Shown: one piece after another, positions 29,101 through 38,380 of the stretch | How the letters are laid out: every line of letters starts with the position of its first letter | Position numbering within the stretch: position 1 is the stretch's first letter | DNA from: Candidatus Uhrbacteria bacterium CG_4_9_14_3_um_filter_50_9 | Lineage (GTDB): Bacteria; Patescibacteriota; Patescibacteriia; UBA9934; GWF2-40-263 | Length of the DNA stretch: 46,814 bases | Direction of reading: 5' to 3' | NCBI GenBank assembly: GCA_002791295.1 | Contig: PFWU01000049.1 | Location: 231-47,044, forward strand | The notes under the pieces: generated by a model | The model's database searches: none | What the model saw: the letters and a program-made list of their open reading frames with translations, nothing else | What the model was told of the DNA's origin: nothing | Position numbers and translations under genes: made by a program

Positions 29101-32100
29101 ACTCGATGAGTGTCCATCCGAGTGTGTTGGGTATACGACCTACAAGCAGGAAGCCACCAGTTACGATGACGAAGAATTTCCACTCTACTTTATTGCAGAC
29201 CAGGCAGCAGGCTGCTCTGAGCAATATGTTGGGTGTGATGCATTTACCAACCTAGGTCTTGTCACAGAAGGAGGGGAGAGTGTTGAGTACTACACGGAGC
29301 TTCGTGCATGTTTAACAGAAGACATGGCAGACGATTCTGATTCTGCAAAGACTCCGGCCGTTTTTTATACCTGGGAAGGTTCAGATAATGCGGGATACCA
29401 GCTGCAGACCTGGTACTTGCTTGAGTCGAATTTGAGTAGCAGTTCAACGATTACCTATACCCAAGATGAGGATGGAGATGGCACGCTTGATGTTGATCCA
29501 GACACCTCTGCTGACGTGGCGCCATGTGTTGAATGGCAAGTGAGCAGTGAAGATACTGTTGTTTGTGCAGATGATTCTGCAACCGTGAGTACACTTGAAG
29601 CAGATGACGATTGTAACGAGCACGATGACATTTTTAATAATCCAGATTGCCGTGAGTTCTTCGACGGAGAAGGAACTGTTCATTACCGTCTCTATTCTGA
29701 AACGATTAGTGTTGACGATGCCTGTACGGCGTATAGAAAAGACGAATCTTCCGAAGATGATTGTGATGCTTCTGGTGGATACTGGACTGCACAGGGATTC
29801 TGTCGTTATTACTCGTTGCCAAGTTTGGCAACCGAGTGTCCAGAGGAGCAGGCAGGATGCCGACTCTACACCGGTGGGACGGGTCGCAACGCCACAACAC
29901 TTTTGAGTGAAAACTTTGAAGGGGGAACTTATGGTGACTTCGAGTCTCTCACGGTCTCAGCCACTCCAGGACTTTCAATCAGTAACGAGTCTGTGGCCAC
30001 AGAGGGGCACTCATTGCGTATCACATCCTCTGCGGGGTACGGCGGGTTTGCAACATTACATGAATATTTGAATGGTTCTGACAACACAGATGCCTTTGAT
30101 GCAGATAATGCAGCAGCAACCTGTACCAGTTACTCGGCTCGTTATTTGAGTGACAGTGATGGTGCCTGTTTAGTGGATTTGGATGGCGACTTAGAAGGAG
30201 ACGCAGCATGCACCATTGAAGATGGAGAGTGGAGCTGTGGAACCGTGGTGGACACCCTGACCGCCGGCAAAACATTTGTGGTCGAGTTCTGGGCTAAGGG
30301 TTCAGCGGACATGCTCGTCGCCCTTGTCGAGGATGGGGGAACTTCCGCTGTCTACCACGATTTTGTAGATCCGGATAACACCTCTACAAGCTATACAGAT
30401 CTTGAACCAATTGAACTTACGGGTTCTTGGGAGGTGTATTCCGTTGGACCGCTCGACACATCAGCTCTAACAGACGTCGATCAAGACGCTGTCCTCACGT
30501 TCCTCCTAGACGGAGCAACGTCAGGTGGTGATGAAGAGATGTTTATCGATAACATTACCTTCAAGCAAGTCGAAGAGAATATTGCCATTATTAAAGACTC
30601 ATGGGTGGTTCCATCCACCTGTGACACCTCTCCAGCTGGTGTTGAATCAAATCAGTACTACCTAGGATGTGAGGCTTACGAGGACCAGAAGGGGAATGAT
30701 GTTGACTTGTATCAGTTCTCAAGCCTCTGTGAAGAAGAAGTGGTTGGTTGTGAAGCGTTCTACAATACCTACAACTCCGACTCTGAATACCAAGAGGTGT
30801 CCAACGCGCGTTGTGTCTATGATACGGATGGAGATCTGAGTGATGGAGAGACCATTCCTTCGAACAGAACCTGTGAGGTGGACGGTGTTGAATACTGCAC
30901 CATTACTTCTGGTCGAAGTTATTGTACGTTTGACGCCGAAATGACGTTTGAAGATCCACTCCCAATCGATTCCAGTACGGGATTTGGAATCGTTTATGGT
31001 CCTGAAACGGTCATCGTGCAGGGTGATCAGCCGGTGTATATTGTGGCGGATGATGCCTATGCCTGTTCTTCTTCGGTGATGGGCTGTGAGGAAGTTGGTG
31101 TTCCAACGTTTAATCAGGATCAGAGTGAAGTTGAAAGTTTTGAATCAACGTACCTCATCAATCTCCCATCGGATTACGAAAATATTTTGTGTTCGAATGA
31201 AGAGTTGTTTTGTGAAGAGTGGAGCTCATCAGATGGAAGCAACTGGTACTTCAAGGATCCATACGACAAGACCTGTGAGTATAAAACCTCCGTCACGATC
31301 GATAGTCAGACCTACTATGGTTGGTTTAGAACGGATACGAGTGAACCATGTTACTTCGACGACACAGACGACGACGAGGAATGGGATTCAGGGAGTGAAA
31401 ATGCCTACTTAATCTCGGGTGAGGAGCTTGGGATTTGGAATAATGGCGATGATGACTACGAAGCCTGGATCGCTACCTGTCCAACGCAGTACGATTTTTG
31501 TACCGAATTTATTGATGTGGTGGATACTGGTGGGGGACTCAATGAGGACGGTCAGTCCTACTATGTCACTAATGACGAATTGCTTGACGAGGAAACACTG
31601 ACAGACACACAGCGCTGCAACGGGCTTGTGAGCCAAAAATTTGGTTGTGCACTCCTGAACAACACCACCGATTCAGATCTGAACTACAACGCAAGTGCAA
31701 GTTATGTGACGTCCACTCATGCCGATGTCTTCTATAACCAAGATCCAAACGATCTCGTTGATCCAATTGATTGTAATTTGGACGAGGGTGGGGTTTTCGA
31801 GATTTCAGCTTCAGACGCTTCAGACGCCGGCATTGCAGCGAACGCTGATGGAAATTACGAAGTAAACCTTTGCGCACGACGCTGCTCATACACGCTTGAT
31901 AGCACAGATGACTCGCTCACGACGGATCTATCTGATCGGTCAGGATCGTTGCGATGGCTTGAACGTTCATGTTTGGTGGATTCAGATTGTCCGGATCTCA
32001 CCACAGCCCTTGGGGAGGATGAAAAGGGAACCTGTCGGAATGTGGATGATCTTATCTATGCTTTAAGTTATGGGGATGCGGAGGATTATTATCTCGGTAA

Positions 32101-35100
32101 CGACTCCAACGAAATTCTAAAGGTTAACCGCGACCGCACCTGTGCCGCTTGGTTGGCTTGCGAGAGCTCAAAAACAAGCTGGAACGCACAGACAAATGCG
32201 TACGACACGATCTGTGATTCGATTGACCTGTGTGTTGAAGGACAGATTCGTGGAAGTAGTGTGCAGTGTACGAATTGGGAAACAGAAGACCCTGATATTT
32301 TGACGGTTTTTGACTACTCAGCACGTGACGTGAATTGGACCGGAATTGAGTATTCTGGATACTCGATTCCAAACCAGCTGCCTGTTGAGTATTACGATCA
32401 GTTTGATTTGAACCCAACAAAGGTCTGTGTGGATTCTGATGGTGATGCGTACACAAACGATGCCGGGTATGAATATGCCTGCAACGATGCTACCGATTGT
32501 CCAAATTCAACCACAACATGTACAAGTAATTCTACTTGTTCACTAAGTGGACTGTGTAATATTGATGCGGGTGTCTGTTATGAGACGTGTGCAGATGACT
32601 ATGGTTCAGATTATCGGTTGGTTTACAATGCGGGCCCATGTGATTCAGCAGAAGACGGTGGAGTGGGTCAAGGTGGTTCGTGTACGATTGGCTATTGTGC
32701 AAGCTCGCCCGCAGACGTGTGTTCTTCCAACAGTGATTGTGTCGATGAAGACTGCGTGATTGGTTACTGTCAAGCAGAGGGGGTAAGCGGCTATACAGAT
32801 GATAGTAATCCAAGTTGTTCGACAGATGATGATTGTAGTGGTGTCGTTGATTCAGATGGAGGAGCCACATCCGTTTGTGACCCCATTCAATCCATTTGTG
32901 TTGATGTACTCACGAGTGACGAAACAAACCGTGTAGGGTGTTCTGATTTAGATGACCCAACAGAGTGTTCTGGGGCACAGGAATGTATTACATCTGACAC
33001 CACAGCTGTTGGATCCTGTTTTAACAATCGCTGTCTCACAGACGTTGTTGATTCAGATGGAGATCATTTTGCAGATGCCATCGACAGAAGTCAGTTAGGC
33101 GTGGAAGAGTGCCGTGGATATCCAGAGACCGACTCCCCATTCCCTTACAAGGTTGTTGAACAGTGGAATAAAAAAACTGATTCAAATGACGATGGCATTC
33201 CAGATTCTTCCTCTATTACACTTGCCTCAAGTGAAGATGGGGTGGAGCCATGGTCCACTCCTTACAATTACGTTTCTGGTTATCAGGATGCGATCGTTTG
33301 TGCTCCAGATGAAGATGGGGTCGTGAATGATGATTGTTTGTGTAGTTACGATAAAGTTGAATACGGAGAAGGGACGAAACACCTTTATTACGAAGCCGGA
33401 ACGATTGCGAATGATCCAATTGTTGAAGGATTCTGTGCTTCCGGAGATAAAGCGGGTTGGCCTTGCTCAGAGGATAGTGATTGTGACGGATCTGGATCAG
33501 CATCCAGTACCTGTGAGAGTGCCACAAGTATTCAGACGCTTTACGGTTGGCAGGGATACTGTATTGAACGAGATACCTCGATTCAACTCAACGGAAGTTC
33601 CCAAGATCAGGATCAGGCCTGCCTCACATGGCTCCCGGTTGACCAGCTTTCTGGGGCCACAGACCTTTATGGAAAGTACACAGAAGCAGGTTACCCACTA
33701 CAAAATACCTACTTCTGTACGGAGGTCGCTCAGTACTTTGACCTGTATCCAACAGGAGCAAAGTTAGATAGTGATGGTGTGGTGGATGATATAGAGTGGG
33801 CCTGCGCAGATTCTGGGTTTGCTGGTGGGGCTTGTGATGGATGGGAAGAAGGTAAGGGAGATCCTTATGGAAAAGATGATATCTGTATTGATAATGCTCT
33901 GTGTCCTGATCAGTATTTTGCGATTCTTGGTCATTGCGACAACACCATCTCTGATGCGATCGGTGGAGAGGATAATTGGAAGGATGCAGATGGTGAAGAT
34001 CATGCAGATGCGTTGTGTCAGGATAATGTGATTGATGATTACTTAGCTGAACACGGAGCTTCGGACGACTGTCCTTACATGTGCATCCATCGAGACAGTG
34101 TTCATCTCCAAGGTCCTGATGCTGGGGAATCGTGTTTGGATTCAATTAAAGATAATTCAGGTGATTACACATATCGAGGGGAGAACACACTTGGACAGTC
34201 CGTCTACTCCGCTGGTTGGCTTAACTATGGTCCAGATGATTATGAGAGTGATGAGAGTTTTTTAAGAGACTGTGTCACCCGTGGAGTGAGTGAGTGGTAT
34301 GACGGGACATGGCCGATTGGGAGTTCGGATAAGTATATTGCGAGTGATGGACTAGTTGCTGATTTGGCACAGTTTTCTCACATGGCGTGGGGCCCAATGG
34401 ATAATTTCGGATTTGGAAAGTGCAGTTCATCATCAAAACTCTGCACGTCCGATGATGACTGTACTTATTCATCATTTTATGGGAATTACTGTGCTGATTT
34501 TGATATCGATAGTGATCATGATGGTATTGTTGATATTCCAGCTCTTACTTGTATGAATGATCCATCGGTCAGCTGTACGGCGGCTACAGAGACTATTGAC
34601 TGTTCCGGTACAACATACACAGGCACCTGTGTGGAAACAACCATGTACGCTCAAGCAGAGAGCTTTGAGGGGTATGGAAGCATGATGCCGTACTTGGCTT
34701 GTGCTCAGATTGTGCAAGCTTCATCAGCAGACCCGGATGATTCAAACAAGGCTTGGACCAATCGTTTGTGGGAAAGTTACTCAGATCTCTACACAGGCGG
34801 AAACAGAAGTGATTTCGCAGACGGTTCAGGGGATATTTATCCATTTGATTATGCGGTGACAGACTCACCATTAGAACTCGGTCGTGCGTTGTTTGAGGAG
34901 GTGTATGAAGAGTCTGGGGAGGGGTACATGATTATGTCAGAGCTTTCAAATGATAGCTTCCCACTCCCAACACGTTCATGTAATACCTCCAACAATGCCG
35001 CCTTTGATGATAGTGGTGATGTGGCTTGGTCTGTTGGAATCGCGACAACTCCAGACGATTATTGTGATGCCTCGTACTCGTGGTGGGAGTATCCGATGAT

Positions 35101-36295
35101 GAAGCAATGGCAATGGCTTCCTCCAAGTTCAGATTATGATGCTGACGGACCGGAGAGTTTTCTTCCAGTGGAGGCGAATGGTGACTACGCCGTTCTCTCA
35201 CTGCCGTTTGAGGATCTTGATTCAGAAGATGTTTTTGCCAGCGATCAAGTAGAAGATCCGATTGATGGTTTTGGTAACAGCACTTCATTGGATTACAAGA
35301 GTATTTCAGAATTCTTGAGTCAGTACTTTGCAGAGATCTTTGCTGTTTGGGAGTACGATGATGATAATACAGCGTATGATGACTGGGATTCTGCTGAATC
35401 AGGGGATCAAGGGGGTGCGTATGTGCTTGTTAATTCAGACCATGCATTTGACATCAGCTCTGGTGAGGATTCAGGAAGCTTAAAAGAAATTGATAACTTT
35501 GGGTCTGGAGCAAACAAATTCCCTAATGATGATGAACGAGCACCGGTGATTATCTCTGTGGGGGAGTGTGTTGGTACGCAATGTTATGAAGATGAAGAAG
35601 GGGCGTTCAGTGTGGGTGAAGTAGATAGTGGAACGCTTGTTGGTGAAGGAGAAAAGCGTGTGGACGTGAGCTTCTTTGTCAAAGGCGCTCCAAACCAATT
35701 GCCATTGAAGAAAATCATTGTTGATTGGGGTGATGCGTATACCTACACAAACAGTGGTCCAGATTGGCCAACAGATTCTCAAAGTGGTTCAACCGCCTCA
35801 AATAACTTCTATAAGAATCACCGTGGATTGGATGCGGGTGGAACAGAAAATTGTACAAAATCTGAAAAGTGGGGTGAGACGTCTGACTCATGTAGCTCAA
35901 GCTATGTGCTCTTCACTCACAATTACGTTTGTACAGCTGCCTATGTGAACTCACTCGTAGACAAGGGACGGGAGTGTGACGTAGGTGAGGATGGAAATCT
36001 CCTTATCTCGCCATGTACAGGAAACGCATCAGGTACCAGCGATAACATTTCCGGCGCTGACGGAGCCTGCGTCTACCAACCAAGAGTCCACGCAGTAGAC
36101 AACTGGGGGTGGTGTACGGGAACATGCAATTCGAATTCAGAGGATGATTCGGATGCGTGTTATGGAAGTGAGTGTAACGTAGATGCATGCCCAAGCGGGG
36201 GGTATGCAGGGTATGCGTGTATTGAACAGAATTTTACAGGAACAACAAGTGATCCTTGGGTGTACTTTGACGGATATATCGTCGTGAGTCCGTAA
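26141..36295 (+). CDS. Giant (~3384 aa) secreted Cys/Asp-rich modular surface protein
   Basis: Signal peptide MQVTPKTKRFVVTLFLLVFCLSLGSVFLSDVPQAQA; repeated C-x(5-7)-GC-x-[LAE]-[YF] and C-x(2-6)-DC motifs; CBM-like NPSFED..AVPDNW; PKD-like KKIIVDWGD...FTHNYVC near C-terminus. Start moved to 26141. Confidence 0.85.
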   Translation: MQVTPKTKRFVVTLFLLVFCLSLGSVFLSDVPQAQAAFASPGQFGSTMDYATARQEVSAGAAEGACPTGGPITTTCPATGLRLVLHTIGEKIISPQFRLVLLQALLNVSQFVLDRLAYEAAVSIASGGPGETSLFYDKSPAEAFGQLGLDVAGETLGQLNDITNGYLGIGFNLCAPSPLINWAVSIGIKQRYQPDKPSCDILEVGKNWNNYISNTYQTISDPDTRNTAIKKKFAESLAPGANELSASLRLNVAVDQQIHEKKMTNFFERTEKEYLDVINFITGNVETPSETLQAEFTKTTLDADGKATRDANLQAAIQNADLLGGLAVSTASTFVNTLLSTLLNRIYTGLFAIDTPDIDLNDYEGSSGGDRGAAEDRFASLLTSSPIATGSIDLLSNFVVCTAGGGNNRGLNNCVMDSNFLAAVSRGNSGAPLTVQEAINEGLLNGDWPLISPEDRSSNQDAFCYTYGYCYGNIVKLRKARVLPIGWELAALRNDPSNPDSLQEIIDGFDDCTDLGTVGSASSDNDDNRWCHLIDPNWVLKYPETQCRATVNAEIRVSSLVNGRLGECVDAPSCIGEDNDGNCTDGYGYCVQERNVWRFRGEECPEQYTTCLALENTTTGDSDGYLVSTVDYSVCDGDNAGCLWYRTNKYYSDGGTEDDESDDTYEWLPDGVDYMTAERDSVNRYQNSAGDTSSRASFGEYASKDDVDDATAAEVYSYEDRLYVTHAVSECDSSDAGCTQLYEIDEDTILNVVKNPSFEDDDDGDAVPDNWQIVSGSTYDYDTSGDAYYGDAALEVDGTWFGQYVGLAPSNFYTLSAYVRADDASESSGNISIFLYDEDGDPVNLSGTSVGGDCDGTFSSTGSYIVTLDPADTSTLPTGEWTRVECTFTTNTEVTQGLVNVTSGGVLRFDAVQLEVGENTNAFTTGYLTVPTAAYYKIAPDYLGCTGASTDPDACDSYSQMCSAQNVGCSLYTPEDGDPSVPAIISELDECPSECVGYTTYKQEATSYDDEEFPLYFIADQAAGCSEQYVGCDAFTNLGLVTEGGESVEYYTELRACLTEDMADDSDSAKTPAVFYTWEGSDNAGYQLQTWYLLESNLSSSSTITYTQDEDGDGTLDVDPDTSADVAPCVEWQVSSEDTVVCADDSATVSTLEADDDCNEHDDIFNNPDCREFFDGEGTVHYRLYSETISVDDACTAYRKDESSEDDCDASGGYWTAQGFCRYYSLPSLATECPEEQAGCRLYTGGTGRNATTLLSENFEGGTYGDFESLTVSATPGLSISNESVATEGHSLRITSSAGYGGFATLHEYLNGSDNTDAFDADNAAATCTSYSARYLSDSDGACLVDLDGDLEGDAACTIEDGEWSCGTVVDTLTAGKTFVVEFWAKGSADMLVALVEDGGTSAVYHDFVDPDNTSTSYTDLEPIELTGSWEVYSVGPLDTSALTDVDQDAVLTFLLDGATSGGDEEMFIDNITFKQVEENIAIIKDSWVVPSTCDTSPAGVESNQYYLGCEAYEDQKGNDVDLYQFSSLCEEEVVGCEAFYNTYNSDSEYQEVSNARCVYDTDGDLSDGETIPSNRTCEVDGVEYCTITSGRSYCTFDAEMTFEDPLPIDSSTGFGIVYGPETVIVQGDQPVYIVADDAYACSSSVMGCEEVGVPTFNQDQSEVESFESTYLINLPSDYENILCSNEELFCEEWSSSDGSNWYFKDPYDKTCEYKTSVTIDSQTYYGWFRTDTSEPCYFDDTDDDEEWDSGSENAYLISGEELGIWNNGDDDYEAWIATCPTQYDFCTEFIDVVDTGGGLNEDGQSYYVTNDELLDEETLTDTQRCNGLVSQKFGCALLNNTTDSDLNYNASASYVTSTHADVFYNQDPNDLVDPIDCNLDEGGVFEISASDASDAGIAANADGNYEVNLCARRCSYTLDSTDDSLTTDLSDRSGSLRWLERSCLVDSDCPDLTTALGEDEKGTCRNVDDLIYALSYGDAEDYYLGNDSNEILKVNRDRTCAAWLACESSKTSWNAQTNAYDTICDSIDLCVEGQIRGSSVQCTNWETEDPDILTVFDYSARDVNWTGIEYSGYSIPNQLPVEYYDQFDLNPTKVCVDSDGDAYTNDAGYEYACNDATDCPNSTTTCTSNSTCSLSGLCNIDAGVCYETCADDYGSDYRLVYNAGPCDSAEDGGVGQGGSCTIGYCASSPADVCSSNSDCVDEDCVIGYCQAEGVSGYTDDSNPSCSTDDDCSGVVDSDGGATSVCDPIQSICVDVLTSDETNRVGCSDLDDPTECSGAQECITSDTTAVGSCFNNRCLTDVVDSDGDHFADAIDRSQLGVEECRGYPETDSPFPYKVVEQWNKKTDSNDDGIPDSSSITLASSEDGVEPWSTPYNYVSGYQDAIVCAPDEDGVVNDDCLCSYDKVEYGEGTKHLYYEAGTIANDPIVEGFCASGDKAGWPCSEDSDCDGSGSASSTCESATSIQTLYGWQGYCIERDTSIQLNGSSQDQDQACLTWLPVDQLSGATDLYGKYTEAGYPLQNTYFCTEVAQYFDLYPTGAKLDSDGVVDDIEWACADSGFAGGACDGWEEGKGDPYGKDDICIDNALCPDQYFAILGHCDNTISDAIGGEDNWKDADGEDHADALCQDNVIDDYLAEHGASDDCPYMCIHRDSVHLQGPDAGESCLDSIKDNSGDYTYRGENTLGQSVYSAGWLNYGPDDYESDESFLRDCVTRGVSEWYDGTWPIGSSDKYIASDGLVADLAQFSHMAWGPMDNFGFGKCSSSSKLCTSDDDCTYSSFYGNYCADFDIDSDHDGIVDIPALTCMNDPSVSCTAATETIDCSGTTYTGTCVETTMYAQAESFEGYGSMMPYLACAQIVQASSADPDDSNKAWTNRLWESYSDLYTGGNRSDFADGSGDIYPFDYAVTDSPLELGRALFEEVYEESGEGYMIMSELSNDSFPLPTRSCNTSNNAAFDDSGDVAWSVGIATTPDDYCDASYSWWEYPMMKQWQWLPPSSDYDADGPESFLPVEANGDYAVLSLPFEDLDSEDVFASDQVEDPIDGFGNSTSLDYKSISEFLSQYFAEIFAVWEYDDDNTAYDDWDSAESGDQGGAYVLVNSDHAFDISSGEDSGSLKEIDNFGSGANKFPNDDERAPVIISVGECVGTQCYEDEEGAFSVGEVDSGTLVGEGEKRVDVSFFVKGAPNQLPLKKIIVDWGDAYTYTNSGPDWPTDSQSGSTASNNFYKNHRGLDAGGTENCTKSEKWGETSDSCSSSYVLFTHNYVCTAAYVNSLVDKGRECDVGEDGNLLISPCTGNASGTSDNISGADGACVYQPRVHAVDNWGWCTGTCNSNSEDDSDACYGSECNVDACPSGGYAGYACIEQNFTGTTSDPWVYFDGYIVVSP

Positions 36296-36332
36296 CAACA
36301 AAACGAGGCCAAGTGGCCTCGTTTTGTTGTTA
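36296..36332 (+). terminator. Terminator of giant gene
   Basis: AACAACAAAACGAGGCC-AAGT-GGCCTCGTTTTGTTGTT. Confidence 0.85.
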
Positions 36333-36391
36333 CAAGTACTTTCTTCTTGAGATGCATGCCACGGATCAAACATAAATCTTGTGTAACAATT

Positions 36392-36426
36392 GAAAAACCG
36401 GCAGAGGATTCCGAGGAATCATGCCG
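36392..36426 (-). terminator. Terminator of 36450-37118
   Basis: Minus strand ACCGGCATGATTCC-TC-GGAATCCTCTGCCGGTTTTT. Confidence 0.7.
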
Positions 36427-36449
36427 GTCGTTGCGACTGTACTGGTGCA

Positions 36450-37118
36450 TCAGTCGCGGTGGAAAAGGAACTCGTCGACTTCGCCACTGGTGGCATTGAG
36501 CTTGGTCATCGAGAAGGTTTCTTCATCGATGATCGTACCGCTCCACCAACTACCAGAGTCAGTCGAGCCGTAGAAGTCGTAGTCACTCATCGTGGCGTCC
36601 GAGCCACCCGCGACGTTCTCGATCGTGATCGTGTCACCGATCGTGATCGTGATCTCCGCTTCACGACCCCAGATCTCGTCCGTGTACGAGCCCTCAAGCG
36701 GAGGGAAGCCGTACTCGCCGGGCACCCACTCGTCGCAGGGACCAGTGGCGTCCCAGTCGGGGTCGCTGGCGCAGCCGCCTTCGGCCCACTCGACGGAGAA
36801 CTCGCCGGTGGTCTGGACTTCGACAGTCTTGGGCACGAAGGTGTACGTGTCCCAGGCCTCGACATCGTACGTGCCGGCTTCGTCCACCAGGTAGGTGCAC
36901 GAGGTGCCGGCGCAGGTGGCGTCGATTCCGTCGACGGTCACTTCCACCCCTTCGAAGGGGGTGGTGGCCACGATGGTGGCTTCGAAGTCGTTGACTCCGG
37001 TGTCGTCGCCGGTGTCCACCGTTTCGTTCCCGTTGTTGTCGTTCGGATCGCCGCACCCCACCGCGAAGGCGAGGGGCAGCGCGATCAGGGCCAGGAGGCC
37101 GTAGTTGGTCGCGTTCAT
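36450..37118 (-). CDS. Lipoprotein with 'DTGDDTG' linker (GC-rich, Myxococcota-like unit)
   Basis: MNATNYGLLALIALPLAFAVGCGDPNDNNGNETVDTGDDTGVNDFEATIVATTPFEGVEVTVDG...; SD GAAAGGGGAAACCC-ATG. Confidence 0.8.
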   Translation of the reverse strand: MNATNYGLLALIALPLAFAVGCGDPNDNNGNETVDTGDDTGVNDFEATIVATTPFEGVEVTVDGIDATCAGTSCTYLVDEAGTYDVEAWDTYTFVPKTVEVQTTGEFSVEWAEGGCASDPDWDATGPCDEWVPGEYGFPPLEGSYTDEIWGREAEITITIGDTITIENVAGGSDATMSDYDFYGSTDSGSWWSGTIIDEETFSMTKLNATSGEVDEFLFHRD

Positions 37119-37550
37119 GGGTTTCCCCTTTCTGCCCCGCGGGGGTGCGTGACCCAGACAATTCTAGGACAACGACCTTTTGCGGGATTGTTGAAGGATC
37201 CCGCTAGATGCGGGAGGGCGGTGATTAGCCGCAGCCATTGGTGGGGGACACGTGTCACCTATCAGTGGCTACGACTAAGACGCTCAAAAACCCTTACTAA
37301 AGAACAGTGTATCTAAATACAGTAGGCCATATTTAAGGGGTTTTGTCAATAGGCAAAGGGTTCAAAGAGGTTATATTGTAGGAAAAAGTGTGTGGATTGT
37401 GGATAACACACCCATGAATCACGCAATGTTTATCGCTCATGTCATCAACATACAGAAATAATGCTAAGCCATCACGATAAGTAAAGTTCCATATATAAAA
37501 GCTTCTTAACCAGACAAAACAACACTCCTTCAAATAAAACTCCTCTAAAC

Positions 37551-37576
37551 AAACTTGTAGCGATCGCTACAAGTTT
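37551..37576. promoter_or_regulatory. Perfect 26-bp palindrome, candidate operator/terminator
   Basis: AAACTTGTAGCGATCGCTACAAGTTT at the 3' end of the PaaX-like gene. Confidence 0.6.
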
Positions 37577-37578
37577 GA

Positions 37579-38103
37579 TTAACAAATGGTTTGAGCTAGC
37601 AATACTGACGCCCACTTCTCGATACCTAATAGTTTGATGAGTTGGTGGATTTCTGACGTGACGTTACTCTTTGTCGTCCATACACTCAGCTGTTTTTGTT
37701 CAAATCCCGAAGATTTCAAAAAGCGCCTAAAGGTTGTTCTGGCTGACTTTGCCGCCTCTGGAAAGTCAAAAATTATGACCGTTTCATAACCACCAGGCAG
37801 TTGTTGTGTGTTGGTTCTGACTTTGTGCTTCACCCCTTCAATAATTGCGTCTTTGCTTAGCAGATAAATGACTTGCTCACCCTCTTGATGATTTTGCACC
37901 CACCCTTTATGTTGCATCTGTTTTAACGCTCGAGCCTCCTTGTTTTTTCTAAAAATTGCATCCCATTCCTCTGAGCTCATACCTCCTCTCATCTCTCGTC
38001 TGAATGCATAAGGATTACTCGCCCAATCAAAAAGCATTCCACCACCATCAAGCAATGATCCCATCACCTCTCCAACAATTGATTTTTTCTTTTTATCTGG
38101 CAT
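37579..38103 (-). CDS. PaaX-like transcriptional regulator with Cas2-like C-terminal domain
   Basis: GGYETVIIFDFPEAAKSARTTFRRFLKSSGFEQKQLSVWTTKS matches the PaaX-C/Cas2-like ferredoxin fold pattern. Confidence 0.7.
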   Translation of the reverse strand: MPDKKKKSIVGEVMGSLLDGGGMLFDWASNPYAFRREMRGGMSSEEWDAIFRKNKEARALKQMQHKGWVQNHQEGEQVIYLLSKDAIIEGVKHKVRTNTQQLPGGYETVIIFDFPEAAKSARTTFRRFLKSSGFEQKQLSVWTTKSNVTSEIHQLIKLLGIEKWASVLLAQTIC

Positions 38104-38113
38104 AGGACAAACA

Positions 38114-38129
38114 TGTAGCGATCACTACA
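38114..38129. promoter_or_regulatory. Candidate operator 2
   Basis: TGTAGCGATCACTACA between promoter and start codon of 37579-38103. Confidence 0.55.
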
Positions 38130-38161
38130 AATAGTGGCTGAGTAATGTTCACTCCCAGCAA

Positions 38162-38193
38162 AAGAAAAGCCCTCCAGCAAGGAATGTGGAGGG
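38162..38193 (-). terminator. Premature terminator/attenuator in the PaaX-like gene leader
   Basis: Minus strand CCCTCC-ACATTCCTTGCT-GGAGGG-CTTTTCTTTT, starting only a few nt after the predicted TSS (~38196). Confidence 0.5.
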
Positions 38194-38202
38194 TATAATT
38201 AA

Positions 38203-38230
38203 AAGATACAGACGCAACAGAGATTGTCAA
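38203..38230 (-). promoter_or_regulatory. Promoter for PaaX-like gene
   Basis: Minus strand TTGACA-N16-TATCTT. Confidence 0.5.
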
Positions 38231-38252
38231 TACTTGTCGCGATCGACAAGTA
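38231..38252. promoter_or_regulatory. Candidate operator 3 abutting the -35
   Basis: TACTTGTCG-CGAT-CGACAAGTA. Confidence 0.55.
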
Positions 38253-38310
38253 TGTATCAGCGAATAGATGGATGAAAACGTTCTATACTAGGGGCTAATA
38301 GAGGTATCCA

Positions 38311-38339
38311 TTGACAAATTTTACAGTCCTGATTACGTT
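38311..38339 (+). promoter_or_regulatory. Promoter for 38381-38962
   Basis: TTGACA-N17-TACGTT. Confidence 0.5.
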
Positions 38340-38380
38340 TTTGGTAGACAGGATCTCATTTTAGTCAGACATTTTAACCG

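Noticed and set aside
27226-36450. Numerous antisense/alternative-frame ORFs inside the giant gene
   Set aside because: Codon-bias shadow ORFs with no recognisable domains or initiation signals.
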